From Lagopus muta (Eukaryota > Chordata > Aves > Galliformes > Phasianidae), in assembly GCF_023343835.1 (NCBI RefSeq), contig NC_064443.1:10168001-10232000 (forward strand): DNA of 64,000 bases. The letters are read 5' to 3'. Below, piece by piece: positions 1 to 13,160 of the stretch. Both the position numbers and the translations under genes were made by a program. How positions within the stretch are numbered: position 1 is the stretch's first letter; every line of letters starts with the position of its first letter. Under the pieces are notes generated by a model. That model saw nothing but the letters and a program-made list of their open reading frames with translations, was not told the DNA's origin and did not search any database.

Positions 1-2860
1 GACTGTCAGGAGACCCCAGATTTCCCTCACAAATTCTCCAACCCAATACACAGAAAAGAGAAGAAAAAAAACAAACACCAAGTTTTAATTTGCCATGCTG
101 ACAAACCCAGGATTTTAAGATTAAGCTGTGTGTCTAATGATGCTAATTAAGGAAATCTCTGAAGATATAGCTGTGATCATAATAAATAAGATCCCAGTTA
201 CTCTCTGAAAAAGGCACCGTGAAAGGGACAGAATAAATTTCTGGGCCAGTTGCAGCCACTGCAAGATTATGACAATGGAGGTGCTCTGCTGGTCCTCCAG
301 CTCTCATTGCTCACTCATTGGTTATGGATATGCTTTTCCTATTTTTTTTTTCCCTAAGTAGTATCATCACTAGGCTTGAATTTGGCCTGACTTCTCTTGG
401 ACTTCCTCTTGCTGAGGGGTCAAGGAAAAAAAATCACACCCTTGCCAGCATTTTCCAGCAACCTAAAGCTCTGCATGTTGCAGGTACAGAAATGTCTGTG
501 GTATGTTCAAGTTACCTAAGGAGTGATGCAGGCTATGAAACACAGTGACGTTTCAAAGACCTCTGGGTGTCCTACCTTGCCTCTAACTGCTACAGAAGTG
601 CCACACACTCTCTGTATTCCTATATCATGTCCACTTGCTGCAGATAGGGATCTCTGATCCTGCATAATTCCTACAATGCCTGCCTTGCATAGGTACCTGA
701 ATAGCTCCCCGCTGTTTGGCATGATTTTACACCTAGCGATGCCCTAGTCAGGCCTCTTCTAAAAGCTTGTTGAAGGAAGTTACTCTGTTAACTGCCCCAA
801 AGTAGTGCTGGGGTGGACCACTCCAGCAATATTTTGTGAAGGAAATGCTGGAGACTGGGAAAGTGCTGAAGAAGGTGTACATTTTGGCTAACTATAATAC
901 TTTCTCCTTTAACAGGAGCCGCAGTTTCAAAGCTAAGAAATTTCAAATGCAATCACTGCTTTGGACATGTATGTGTTTTCTCATTACTGAGCTGATTTGC
1001 TACAAAATGCTGAGGATTTCATGTGCTCATTGATATCCTTTGATGAATTCAGGAAAATGTAACCAAAGCCTCTTGTCCTCTCTTTCATTTCAAATCAATT
1101 CAGTATTCTGTATTCTCCACTAAAATAAAGTACCTCCCCAATGGCCATATCCTTCTGTGCAGCCCTACAGTCATACAAAATGTGCATGTGTTTGTGTGTG
1201 CATATGCATGCAATCCAAACTTGTGTTTCATGCCTGAAAGCAACATCTAATGGGTGGTGTAAAATTAAAGGCAGGAAGAGACTGGCTTAAAATTCCGTGA
1301 GCATCCTTTCTAAATTCATTGCATTTAGTTTTCCAGTGTTGTTGTAAAACTCAATGAGTTTGTCATAGCTCACAGTAACATCTCCTTTCGGCAGCAAAGA
1401 TAACCCTGCTGTTGTAATAGATGCTGAGAGAGACTTCCAGCTGAGATATGCTTCCGCTCAGCTCCTCCTTGCTCATCTGGAGTAAGCTGCTTTGTGGCTC
1501 ATCCTGAAGAAGATCTATATTTCAGTGCTGCCTCGGGACATGAGCTCTCCCAGCCCTCCTGCAATTGGAGTGCTCCCAGGAGTGAAACCACACACAGTGA
1601 TGGCTCCTAAAGCTGAGGAATATAGCAGGCACCAGCCTGATAGGAAGCTTCTTGTTTATCTTATGGGCAAGAGGCAAAAATCAAAGTCCTTGAAATGGAG
1701 AACATAAACTGGGAGATAGGGAGATACATTCCTCCTGATCCTTCCTTTGGTTTTGCAATCCACAAACACAGACATCTTTAGCAACTCAGTCCAGTTCTCA
1801 TTTGCACTGGCAGTCACAACCTAGTGCTTTACCCTGTAGCGGATGAGTGCTGGGCTACCTCTTCGCCCCCGAGGTGATTCCCCGTGATGCCATTTTGGCA
1901 TCTCTATCCCTTTCTCAGTTTAAAACTTCCTTTTTACCTTCACTTGGGTTTACTTTGGGTTTATTTCATTTCAGCAGGAGCTGTTTTTTTTGCAAAATCT
2001 TTTGTATTAAAAGTCACAGCTGTAAAATGAGGCATTTCTGATGCAGGTGATACTAGAAATGCAGACGTTTTATGGACAACTAAGCCTCAGGGGAGAGAGA
2101 TAGAAAGAGAAACCCATTATTTAAACTTCTAGAAAGTTCACATATTTATTTTGACCACTGTAGACTAATTATGTGCTACAAATGCTTGATTTGGGATTGG
2201 AGCTGCTTCGACACATCAGTACTGTTCTTTACTGAAAAATAGTATTCAGTCAAAACCAAATTTTCATATGTCAATTGCTCCTGTTATCAGAGATGCATTG
2301 TGGAAATGTTCTGCCATTGTTTTTTGCATCCATTCGTTAAAATCCCTTGAGTAGACTTGCTAGCTAGTACTAACAGTAATATGTCTCTCTTTTTGGCATA
2401 GTGTTTTCTCATTCTACCACAATATAAATTTTAAATTCCTAATCAAAAAAAACAACAGGTCATTCTGTTTGGTGGACATTTAGCAAACCAGTTTTCCTGT
2501 TCTGATCTGAAGTAAACCTGAATTTCCTAGCATTTTCTTGTCCACGGCAATGAAAAATTTTCTATCTACAGTTTCCTAATCACTGCAGCAGGGATCTATG
2601 GGAGTTCATAGACTATTTCTAATGGATTTGCAAGATGCCGCTGAGAAAAACAGGTTTGTTGTGAAGACAGTTAAATGTGCTATTCAGGGCTTCCTTCCTC
2701 TACTAGAAAACATTTGAGAATTGCAGATGGAGAATCTTTTTGATTTGCTCTTTAACACACCACTGGAAAAAAATCTGCCCTAACACCTACTGTAATTATG
2801 ATTTGCAAATTCCCATAAGCATGCTGATAAACAGTTCTTGTTCCATTTTATCCATGTTTT
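1..2860. other. Non-coding unique sequence, no gene seen
   Basis: Open frames here are all under 85 codons, overlap on both strands and resemble no protein I know. The only local structure is an alternating purine-pyrimidine (TG/CA/TA) stretch at 1181-1212 and short poly-T runs near 346 and 1985. The block at 120-240 is AT-rich with homeodomain-type cores (ctaattaa) but is too short to call an element. I see no interspersed repeat that I can name. Confidence 0.6.
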
Positions 2861-2985
2861 CCTGTGCCCTGGGCAAGTCATTTACATTTCACTATGCCTC
2901 AGTTTCCTTTTTGGGAAAATACAATTTTCCAATCACTTGCAGGAAGATTTTGGAAGAGGCAGTTCACATTTACGAAGCGCACTGA
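2861..2985 (+). mobile_element. MIR-like SINE fossil
   Basis: The stretch reads like the body of a MIR element in sense orientation. It has a 'ctgggcaagtca' block, then 'atgcctcagtttcc', then a degraded 'tgtaaaatggg'-like segment, and a tail ending in 'aagcgcactga', close to the MIR 'aagcgctttga' tail. The spacing of the blocks follows the family consensus. MIRs are ancient tRNA-derived SINEs, rare and highly diverged in birds. The tRNA-like head is not recognisable, so this is a 3' fragment. Identification is by eye. Confidence 0.55.
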
Positions 2986-3639
2986 ACAGGAAAATAACTT
3001 GCTAGGGGAAAAATCTCATTGGAATAATTAATCTGATTCATCCAGGGCTAATAAGGGTGCCACTGCACAGCATTTCCTTTGGCAGCCGCTGAATGATAGA
3101 GCTTAAAGATACATGGAAGAGTGACCACGGACACGCTGTGTTCCACAACCACTGTGACTCTCAGGGCAGGGGCTCACAGAGTTAACAGCCATGGGGCATT
3201 TACTAGTCAGGTTCAATACCAAAGGTACTGTAGATGTTAGAGCTGGGGAGAGATCAGCTGTGTTGCACTTTCAGCCAAGAGATTCTTCCAGTTACTGAAC
3301 AGTAGTCAATAGTACAGTAAGCACTGGCTATTACCCACCTACTCTCCCCCCAAGAGTTGTATAATTCACATGTTTTGTAAGGATAGAGGTGGTGAATAAT
3401 GGCCAGAGATATCACTGCAGTTATCACAAACTAGTGCTCATCCCAGCTCTGGATGTAGAGCCCCAAGGATAGATAGAAGGTGCTGCAGGGACTGCTCATG
3501 GTTGTGGGCCACCAACAAGGTATGGCTAGGACTTCTCATCAATGCTTTCCTTCAAGTCAGAACTGAGGAGCTTGTTCATAAGCAGAGACCAGACACAAAT
3601 CCCTGATCTGGCTCATGAGCCAGTGGCCACTTGCTTCTA
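2986..3639. other. Unique non-coding sequence
   Basis: I see no open frame of note, no repeat family and no RNA gene. Composition is ordinary and mixed. Confidence 0.55.
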
Positions 3640-4100
3640 TCTCTTGCCTACCATTTGCATGTATTAGAATTAATCACTTTTCATTTTCAAGGGCAGCAAT
3701 TAATCCACAGAGCCCTTCTGCTATTGCTCAAAGTGTATTAGCTGCTTAGCCCAGGAAAGAAGCAAAAGAATTTGTGTTTTAATGGCAAACAACGAGCTTT
3801 AAAGTACATCCCATCTATTTTAGCATCTCCCAGTAATTAGTGACAGAGGCCCTCTTGCTCAAGTACAGCAAATATTTAACACCCACCTCCATTAGCTTGA
3901 AATTCATTTACCAGCTTGGCCTCTATGTCTGCAGCATTGAGAAAGAAAAGCTTTGATTAGCATGAAAGCCAATGAGGATCTCCCACTCCAAGACACTTGT
4001 GGGATTGCGGGGGTGAAGCTTCCTAATTGAAATCTATTGAAAAGGGAAGTATTAAACATTTAGAAGACTATAGAAACAAAGATGTATCACTGACCTGAGC
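3640..4100. promoter_or_regulatory. Candidate conserved non-coding element
   Basis: This AT-rich stretch is free of repeats and carries many homeodomain-type cores (gaattaat, caattaat, gtaattag, ttaatggc, gattagcatg). It has the even, low-CpG texture typical of vertebrate developmental enhancers. It has no coding potential: stops are frequent in all frames. Conservation cannot be tested from one sequence, so the call rests on motif density and texture. It could equally be neutral AT-rich DNA. Confidence 0.25.
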
Positions 4101-5679
4101 AGTCCCAAGTATCCCAGTGCACTGGGTGCTCTGCACAAGTATCACTCTCCACTTGTCCCATTCTTGCTTTCCTGGTAGCAGCTATTACAAGCAATCAGTC
4201 ATCCTTCAGCAAATTCACATGGTGCTTTTTCCACTCATGGATCAAAGAAGTAAGGCCATGTTTCATCTCTCCTTTGATATTGGTATGACAGTGGGCAGGG
4301 AGAACAGTTCTCCTTGGTACCCAAGTCTACAAGTCACACTCAGCTACCACCATGATGCACAGAGATCACCACCTTCTCAAGGCAGACAGACAATGGAGCC
4401 ATTAACTAAACAAACGATAAGGCAACAGGCCAGCTCCCCTCACCTCATTTACCTAGAACATGGCAACATGGCAGACACAGATGCCTGCTGATAGAGCACC
4501 TTAGCACCTGCATAAAAAAAGCTGGTTGTTGTTGTTGTTGTTGTTTGGTGGTTTTTTTTGTTTTTTTTGTTTTTTTTTTTTAATTTCAAGGAAATTAGTT
4601 GCTGGATTTGAGAAACCTGTGGTTAATTCACTCAGTAGATGCAGCTGGACATACAGAGCATGGCAGGACCTGGGCTCATGGAGCAAGGATGGTACTGGCA
4701 TCCCCCCTCAGCTTGTGGAGGGAGAGGTTTTGGGCCCCTGTCACAAACACTTATCTATTGCCTCCCTCAACAGCTCTAGCACAGGCATTTTCAGAGATCT
4801 AGGGTTGACTTGCCATGTATGCTGAGAACACTGCAAAATCACAGTTCTCTTCCTGGCTCTCCTCTCCACAGCACAGTGCTAGTGGTTTTGGGTATGGAAA
4901 GGAGTACCAGAAAATCTGAAGAGACTCCATACTGGAGGTCTTTTAAAAGAGGTGGGACAACCGTAAGTAAAGAGTGAGGTAGACTGAGTTACTCCTTCCC
5001 TAGGGTAGATGAACACCTAAGATGGACTCTTCAAGTTGGACTGTCCTACTTTTACTTCAGCCTCTCCATCTCCTCATATTATTACAACCAGTGTGTGATG
5101 TTTAAATGTTCTGTCTTGTACTAAGGAACTCAGCCTGCACTGCTGTGTACTTTTAGTGTCAGTAATGTTGACAGGGTGATCAGACCTTGCATGAATGAAA
5201 GCGTGTCCTTTCCAGTTAGAAACAGGCCAAGTTCTTGTCCATCCCCATTCTTTCATTTCAACTGCTTTTTGCAAGGCTATTTGCTGGCAAACGCAGTGTA
5301 GATCTCCAGGTATTTCATGCCACCCGCACCTTGCTGTGTCCTAGGGTAAACTTCCCATTTAGATTTTCCATCTTGCTTTTCAAGACAGAGAAGGTATCAA
5401 AGTCTTGGGTCTCATCAGAAAGATCTGTCCATACAAAGCGTTAGGGGTAAAACAGTGTTTTTCTTCTGGACCTTGAAAGAAAAGCTAGAGCAGAAGTCCT
5501 GGGAGCAAGTCCGCTGGGATATCTGCCTGTCACTTAAAGGTGTTTTAATTTGGATGCTTAAACCACCAAAGTACCTCAATCCCTGCCCAAGGGCACATAG
5601 GAGCTAAGTCACTGCTTTCACTGAAGCAGCATTCAATTCCCTTCCTCCTACAAATGAGCTTGAGCTGTTCTGATAATTA
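4101..5679. other. Unique non-coding sequence with a T-rich microsatellite
   Basis: The longest open frame, of about 124 codons at 4117-4491, has no recognisable domain, and its composition looks like chance translation. A (GTT)n run followed by poly-T occupies 4524-4581. Nothing else is identifiable. Confidence 0.55.
4524..4581. repeat. (GTT)n and T-rich simple repeat
   Basis: About seven GTT units are followed by T8-G-T8-G-T11-type runs. This is a simple repeat likely to vary in length between individuals. Confidence 0.9.
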
Positions 5680-6215
5680 GTACTTTATCTTGAATGGCAC
5701 AAAATGGAAAAGGGGGGGTGTCCTCAGCCTTCATTGCTGGGCAGCCTCCCTGTTTCTTCTTATTAACTGTGATAATGATGGGAGAGAATAAAAGGCCCAG
5801 AGCTCCTTCAGTCACCTCATTTCATCTGGTCTGAGATTCGAGTCACTCGAGTGTCAAGAGAGCTTTTTAATTTCCAATATCACTGCTGCTAGAAATTAAA
5901 AATAAAGAGGGAGCAAAACCATCAGATTAGCCAATCACACTGGAATTGTTTTTATTGTTATTGTTACTGTTGTTATTATTATTATTTGATCAGCTTTGGG
6001 AGAATTAAAGCTATTCAGCACATCAAAATATGTCTTGGATTTGAATGAACTTGTATTAACTATTCTGCACTCCGTATTAGTGATTGGCTAATAGCCCGAA
6101 ACACTGCAACATGCTCTGCTGGAATGGAGTTTAAATTAATGCTACCAGTTCATAAAAATTGCTTGTGTCTATATCATGGCATCTTAAAACATTTAATTAG
6201 TTTAAGAGCCTAACT
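5680..6215. promoter_or_regulatory. Candidate conserved non-coding element
   Basis: This is a repeat-free AT-rich block containing two CCAAT-type motifs flanking the centre ('ttagccaatcac' near 5928 and its reverse complement 'gtgattggctaa' near 6080). It also has a TTA/TTG-rich core at 5949-5990 and several TAAT-class sites (tttaattag, taaattaatg). The two inverted CCAAT motifs about 150 bp apart and the lack of coding potential fit an enhancer or other ancient element. The call is by motif texture only; no alignment was available. Confidence 0.3.
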
Positions 6216-9120
6216 GAAGAACCTCAGATGCCATCGAGCCTGTATCTTGACGACACTGAGAACCCTGGAAGTCCACATGAGATGTGAAAGCCAGCAGGCC
6301 ACAAGGGTTGGCTCCCACAGGTCTGGTGGGAGAGGATCCAGTCCAGTGTTTGGAAAAGGCAATCAAACAAGGCACAGCTAATTGCAGTACAGCCTTGCAA
6401 AGGCTGCGAGTGGGCTATCATTTTTCTTCCCCTTGTGAGCTGGGGGCACAGAGCAGAGGGGAAAGGGAAATCTCTGAAGGCACTCATTAGTTGTACGGAT
6501 TGTGTCCTCCAGTCTGTCAGACCACGGCACTGGCAGCGGCTTCCAGAAGGGGACAAATGTGGGACTGCGCCCTGGGCTGTGAGGTGGCTGTGGGAGCTGG
6601 AGGTCATGCCACCAGTGCTAGCGGTTGTAGGCCTGGCCCTAGAGCTCCTCTGTGAGTCAGAGGGAGGAAAAGCCAAAAACAGCAGAATTTCTCATCTTAT
6701 GATAATTGTGGCTGGCTGATCGCACCCTCTGTGTCCACGGCAGCCTGCCAATACAGCAGCACTGTGAGCAGCTCTGAGGGGCTGGAACTGCCCTCGGTCT
6801 AGGCTGTGGTGTAGGTCAGTGTGCAGAGCGAGCGCCAGCCTCCACGTGCTGAGCACCAGGACCCTCCTCCCGTCCTTTCACCCGGTTATGCAATTAGCTT
6901 TTACTTTTTCAATTCAAACAATGTAAGGAAACAATAACTTCTTCATTATATAAAAGGCCTTGCTGAGGACGGTGAGATCTGGGCCAGCTGTCTAATTTCG
7001 CAGAACTCTTCAGAACAGTCCGTTTGTGAAAGCTGGGGACAGCCATGTACTGGGGCAGCAGGGACAGGACTTGGCCTATCTTCCCATTTCACTCCAGGAT
7101 TTATTCACAGTCAGAACTGCAAGTCCTCACCGCTCACACGTGGGTGCCCGTTTGCACAAGGGCAGATGAGTTCAGGCACGTACAAACCTCCTGAACAGCC
7201 CTGCACCCAGGGAGCCTTCATGCCCCCAGGCTCTGTCTATGCTGATAGAGATGTTTGGGCTGCACTTTCAGATGAGTCCTTTCATGTCAGCTCAGGGGGA
7301 AAAAACAAAGCAGCAGGAAGAAAAGGTCGTACTGGAAAGAAATGCTTCAGAACAGCTGCTCCAGCCTCATTCCCTCTGCTGCCATAGAGCCAATCCTTTT
7401 AAGAGTGGCAAAGCAGAAATTAAGGGTAGGGTTTCTACCCTTATACAAATATATATGACAGAAGATTTACTTTCATTGCAACATTGCTCAAAGTCCTGGC
7501 ATAATATTGTTCTCTTGGCACTGGGTGAAGTTTTACAGACTTTGGATCCTTCAGCAGGAAAGTCCTGAGTGCTATTTCTGGCTCCTCATCTCTGGTCTTT
7601 GACTATCTTTTCAATAAGATTATTATATAAACTGCAAGTTCCATAGTATATCTTTTTCAGAAAAGAGCTATTCCATTTTCAATAGGAAATGCCCATTTGA
7701 CGTATTCTTAATCTATTCCTTTTTGTTCTCATTGTGTATTTTTTGTCTCAAACTCTGTTAGCATGAACGCTTGGGGAAGGAAACAAAAAGCGTGAACATT
7801 CATCAGATCTCTTGGAAGAAGATAACATCGATGTAGTTGAAGCAGCTTCAAGTTTTAGGTCCCCAGACATGGGAAGGCTCAGGACGACATCTGCCTTCAG
7901 CCTTATCCTCTTTTCTCATACGGATGAAGCCACTCTCTGTCACCCTCTCTGGGCACACTGAATGGTGTGACCTTACACAGCTATGAGGTACAGCCTTAAC
8001 TACATTTTGTCATTTCCTCTAACATAAGGAAAAAGCACCTTTGTCCTCAGCTAGATTGACCTAAACAATTCTCTGAAAAGAATTTTTAAATACATTCTGT
8101 TATTAAACATACGCTGCTTTGTTAATATGTTGTCCCATGTTGACCATGTTGGCTTTTGTAATTAATCAGCAATAAAAGCGCAGGGTTCCTCCTTTCTTCC
8201 TTCTGATCAGAATTTTTGACCAATTTGCAAACAAAGTATTACTGACAAGCATTGTGCGAGTCACTGTGTATAAGAAATAGATTTAATGATTTGGGTAGAC
8301 AATCACAAATAAAAAGAAAAAATCATTGCATAAATGATTTCTTATTAATAACTTGTTCCATTCCAGTGCTTGTAGATAGCTCATGGGAATTTTGAGGATC
8401 AATTAGTTAAGGTTCAGGTTCAAGGATCTTGAACAGGCTTCCAGAAATCTAAAATAGTAGGTATTAACTGAAGGCTTTGGCTTCTTCTGTGACTTTTTAA
8501 TGTTTGAGTGGACTTTGCAAGATATATGATTCATTTCATAACTGACCACTAAGTTTGGATTTATAATTATTTGCAATGCAAATCCGCAAATATTTAATGT
8601 CACCTTCATTTTCACATGCTCATCAGCTGTCTGCTTCACTGTAATTTGTGTGTATAGTTTTGGCTTTAATAAAGATATTTGTGTTTACATGAATAAACAT
8701 TTGATAGAATAAATTTAGTGTCCTTTCTCAAATGTAGACCTTTTTTTTTAGATCATTTGAATAATATATACATAATAAAGACTATTTTATACCCTCTTAG
8801 TTCTTGCAGTGAAGAGAATGAGTTTTCCCCTCCACACAGGTGAGTGCTTTTGAGTTCAATAACGTCTTGCTGAATAAGAGTGTATCCTTTAGAGCACATC
8901 CAGTCTCTATGAAAAGACTCCAGGTGATGATAAATGCATCCCTTTCCTTGACAAAGTGTGCTAATGGTTATTCTCCTTCACTGGTGCAAAGTGAAGGTGT
9001 AGTTCCTATTGAAAGTGGTTTTCAGTATCATTATTAGCTAGCTTTTCATAGCCAAAAAATAAAAAAAAATCAAAATCAAAAGAATGTTCCTTTCAGCTCT
9101 CCACGACATTCACAGCTCCC
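6216..9120. other. Non-coding sequence, no gene supported
   Basis: Overlapping open frames on both strands at 6224-6719 (up to 150 codons) reflect a locally GC-richer, stop-poor patch. None shows a domain, and they contradict each other in strand and frame. A strong TATA-box match lies at 6947-6957 and is listed separately. From 7580 to 9060 the sequence becomes AT-rich with nothing identifiable. Confidence 0.5.
6947..6957 (+). promoter_or_regulatory. TATA-box-like motif
   Basis: TATATAAAAGG is a very good match to the metazoan TATA consensus. It is preceded by an AT-rich, CAAT-containing stretch (ttcaattcaaacaatg). I see no clear initiator at the expected distance of about 30 bp and no coding sequence downstream, so a chance match in AT-rich DNA is the leading alternative. 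Confidence 0.2.
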
Positions 9121-12100
9121 ACAGCAGACGGTCTAGTGAGTAAATATAAAGTAACAGACTTTCTAACCACACTATTTACTCGGTTCTTTGCAAAGGCTCT
9201 GAATGAGCCATTAAGGACTGTTGTGTAAATATAGGATTATGGCTCTTTAAATACACGCTATTCACTTGCTCTGCCATTATGGGGATCTCTCACTAGCGGG
9301 CTCCTACTGACAGACTCTTTGTTAATCTTTCTTTTATAGGACAGATAGCTATGGCTTTCTGCTCCTTGCTTTGCCATCTACCTGTGTAACACTGGGACTG
9401 CTAATGACAGACCTCTGCCTGTTTGCCTGAGCACGTACAGGATTTGTGGTCCTCCTGTGGTTAAAATGGTCATGACATGGAGGTTCCTTTTTGGCATCCC
9501 ACTAATGTGACTTCATTAGCCTAAGGCAAGCTCTTCATGCATCTCTCCCAGTCTTTTTGGAGGATGCTGATTCCACCAGTTTACCTTAGGGAAAGCGTCA
9601 TTGTTTCTGGTGACTGCTATACAGTAATTTCCTAGTTCAGGAAGGAAACGTTCACATTCAGTCCACATGCCATCGCTCATTACAGGCTCCAAAACAGCTC
9701 ACAGTACCTCTGAGCAAACTCAAAACTGTAGTAAAAAGACCAAGTGGCTATGGATAGACTGCCCTAGCGTGATGGTCAAAGTTACAATCTCCTTAATCAA
9801 TTACATCAAGTCGTATCAATAAAGCCTATTTTAAAATAAACCAAAAAGAAGGTGGCTTAGGAGTCCCCTTATTTACTTCCTAATTCTTCTGAAAACTCTC
9901 AGGCCAAGCCAAGATATAAGGGACTCAAAACCAGTTTCAACCACTGAGTATCTACTGCCATTAAGTCTTTTATTTCTTGTGTTGTTTGCATACCGAGACA
10001 GAGCAGGGGAAACACTCCACCACCACTGCAGTTCAGAGCAAGTGCCAAGTCCCTTGTGGATATGCACAGCACCTGAGCTTTCTCTTAGTCAAGGTCCCAG
10101 AGAGCATCAATTTCCTGAAAGTTATCATAATGGGAAGTGCAGGCTATGTGACATCATGCTAAAATATTTCTATTTGCCTGAATGCACCATTTCCATATCT
10201 TCCCTGTGTTGCTGGAGCAGTGCTATGTTTCCTGAGCATGGGGGAAGATTCAGCTCAACAGATCTACTTTTTCACATTCAGCACTTCCAGTCTCAGTTCA
10301 ACAGGAATGCTTAGGCTTCTGCTTCACAGGAGCCTCTCACATCTTAATAATAATCAGATACCGAACTTCCAAAAAGACATGCTAAGTCTGAGCCTGGGGC
10401 TGGCTCCAAAGTCTACTGAACTCAAATGAAATATTAACAGAGATTTGGATTAGACACTCTACGGTTCGATAGACAAGAGAGAAGGGTTGATTGCTCCTTG
10501 CACTCCTATGGATGGAAATCATCTCAAAGGGGAAGAGAGGATGAACCCACGATTTTCCACATCAGTCCTTTGAGTTTGTTGCTATCAGCACAACTTTCTC
10601 TGTAGGCTGACTAGGCCAGTTTGCTCCCTGTGGGGATGTGTCCCCGTCTCTCCTGCATGAGCCAAACTGGGGATGGCAGCATAGGCCTTAGGCTGAGGGA
10701 CCATGAACTAACTAGTAACCCATGGTATCACACCCAATTTTACCTGTGTCCAGAGAGGTCTATTTCTTTTATTACTCTAATTTACTGAGACTACAAATGT
10801 CAAGCCACAAAGGGTCCTAACACTACAGAGAACTTTGCTTAAATAGTAGCAATTAATAATCCCACTGCTTTTCCCATTTCCTCTTTAACTTTTTATGTCC
10901 CTAATTTTATGTCCTTGGCAGACATTTTAAGGCTATTGTCTTATAGGTCTTGAGATCTTTAGAGGTTTGACATCTCTGTGGCACAAAAATGTTATAAAGC
11001 CACAAGATCAGAAATGGCACTTGCCTTGTTGGTTGGTGGCCACATTGCCCATGTCACCTTTTTGTGCTTCTTTATCCATTTTGGGTGTTGAGGGACATGT
11101 GTAGAGGTGGAGCACTTGAGCTAAAAGCTTGCATGTAACTGAACATGGTGATATTAACCTTGAATTGAGGTTTTCTGGACTATCAGTCCTGAAGTGATGC
11201 TGCTGCATGGTCTGTTCACGCAGAAGCCACGGTCTTTTCTAGAATTTTATAAGTTATTGTGCCTCTCCTTAGGGGAACCAGGGACATAAAATTGTAATTA
11301 TGAAATCTGAATGTTGATTAGGTGAGATAAAATTCTTATTTCCATTACACCTGCTAGATGACTTCTGTTGACAAATTGTGCTCAGGACATCATTTTTCTA
11401 TCAGAACCTGAAGAAAGAAAAGTGAGATGTTTTGGGCTGATGCCAGGCTCCTGTATCTACCACAGGCTCAGCCAGAATCCCTCATAGAGCATGAGTACTG
11501 ACATGCAGTTGCCTACAGTGTGAGATACCACTTGGAGCTCTGTGAAGATCCCAGTGGAAAGACACCAAAATCTCCCACTAGCGCACACATTTGTTTAAAA
11601 CTATTTCAGCCTGCCTTTATCAGCCCATTTGTTGGTGTTTCCAGCAAGGATTTGGAGTAAATCTGAAGTCTGGCTGGACTTCTTCCTTTAGCTCAGTGAC
11701 CCGGCAGGCTGGCATCTCCAGGAGCACACTTTCTAATCAGCCAACTAACAGCATGCTTTGTGTCACAGGGAAACCTGACAACATCGCAGCAATTAAAAAT
11801 ATCTTTGTGACTATACTGAAGTTCCATCACAAGATCTATTCGGGATCTTGAAAACAGCTCATAAATTTTACAAGGGAGGAACAGCTGGAGTTGGCATCAG
11901 GCAGTGCTGTTGTTTTGGCTCGCAGATACAATAATTCCCCAGTAATAAAAAAAAAATAAAAAAGATCTGCTACACACATGCTAGTTTTGTGAATGTGTTT
12001 CTAGTTGTTTTTTTTTTATTTCCTTCTCCCTTCTACCCCCCCCTCCCCCCCCAGTTTTTTGTGGGTGTTTCGAGTTTGTGTGTTAATTTTGGACTTGAAA

Positions 12101-13110
12101 ATGTTTATAGTAATTTCATTTAAAAAGCCAAAGGGAAAAAAATGGTGATTTCTTTTTCTCCTTTGCATTCTAAATCATTTCTGACCCTGAGAAACAACTG
12201 CACAAGCAAATAAACAAACACACAAAAAAGTCATGAAAGCTTTGATCTACAGAAAAGAAAACTGGCTGGTATTTAAAAAAGAAGGAAAATAAGGAAAGCT
12301 CTTTCTCTAAACACTCCAGTGATCAGAAAATAACATCTTCTGTCATTCAGAGTGCTGAGTTTGGAGTCTCAGAAGCAAAACTGTCTTTATGGATAGAAAA
12401 AGCAAGAACCTACTTATTTGAGAAAGAAATTAGAGTTGACAAAAAATGCCAGTTCGAAGTACCATATACACTATTTCTTGAAAACTAATTCATATGTAAT
12501 TTTTCCATCATATCACTGAGTAAAGAAATTGAAATGAATGCATAGCAAAATCTATTGCATCCTGCTTAGAATCTAAGTCCATAGACCCAATCTAGGGGAT
12601 CCTTGCACCACACAGACACAGGGATCTGCCTGCAAAAGAGAGGTCTTGCCCTGGATAAAGTGCTTCTCCCATGAGGCAGTGAGATGTAGGCTCCAAGTCA
12701 TGCAGGGCATGGTCCTGCTGGGTCAGAAGATGACCCCCTTCTCTGCAGGTTGACTTGCCAGTGAGGCTGCAAATCACCTCCAGACCAGTATGTCATCTCT
12801 GGTGCTAATGCCCTGGGAAGAGGATAGAGCCATCATAACCACCTTCCTTCAAACACTGTACCAAATTATTTGTAGGTCAGGGAGCTTTTGAGTCCAAGGT
12901 GGCAACTCCTTACTTAGTGACTCTTCAGGGATTTTGCTTCTGTGGGTTTATTTGAGCAATCTTTTGCATCAATTTCCAGCATCCAGAGCATACGTGCCCC
13001 TGTTCATCAGTTCCAGGAACTCAGGCAAATTGCAGAACCACTTCAGTATTTTTGTCTCAAATCTGCAACCTGCTATCAATGCCAGTTTGTATCAGGTGAC
13101 AGTGGGATCT
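9121..13110. other. Unique non-coding sequence
   Basis: The part at 9130-9340 is AT-rich with repeated 'taaatata' motifs and could be a small regulatory element. The rest has only short, unrecognisable open frames. A poly-C block at 12036-12052 is listed separately. No repeat family was identified. Confidence 0.5.
12036..12052 (-). repeat. C8-T-C8 tract (G8-A-G8 on the minus strand)
   Basis: Two runs of eight cytosines are separated by a single T. The minus strand has four potential GGG runs with 1- to 3-nt loops and so could fold as an intramolecular G-quadruplex. The tract lies in a longer pyrimidine-rich stretch (about 12008-12060). Confidence 0.8.
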
Positions 13111-13160
13111 AATGGAAAGAACTTGTCTGGAACTCCAGGACAGCTGGAATCTCACCCAAG
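13111..13160 (+). mobile_element. Possible MIR-like SINE head
   Basis: The order 'taatggaaagaac', 'tctggaactccagga', 'cagctggaatctcaccc' resembles the tRNA-derived 5' part of MIR-family SINEs (ggaaagagc / ggagtcaggagac / ctgggttctaatccc). The match is short and diverged and no MIR body follows clearly, so this may be coincidence. Confidence 0.35.

Noticed and set aside
6224..6719. Three overlapping frames in a GC-richer patch
   Set aside because: Frames on both strands conflict, there is no recognisable protein, and it is best explained by local base composition.
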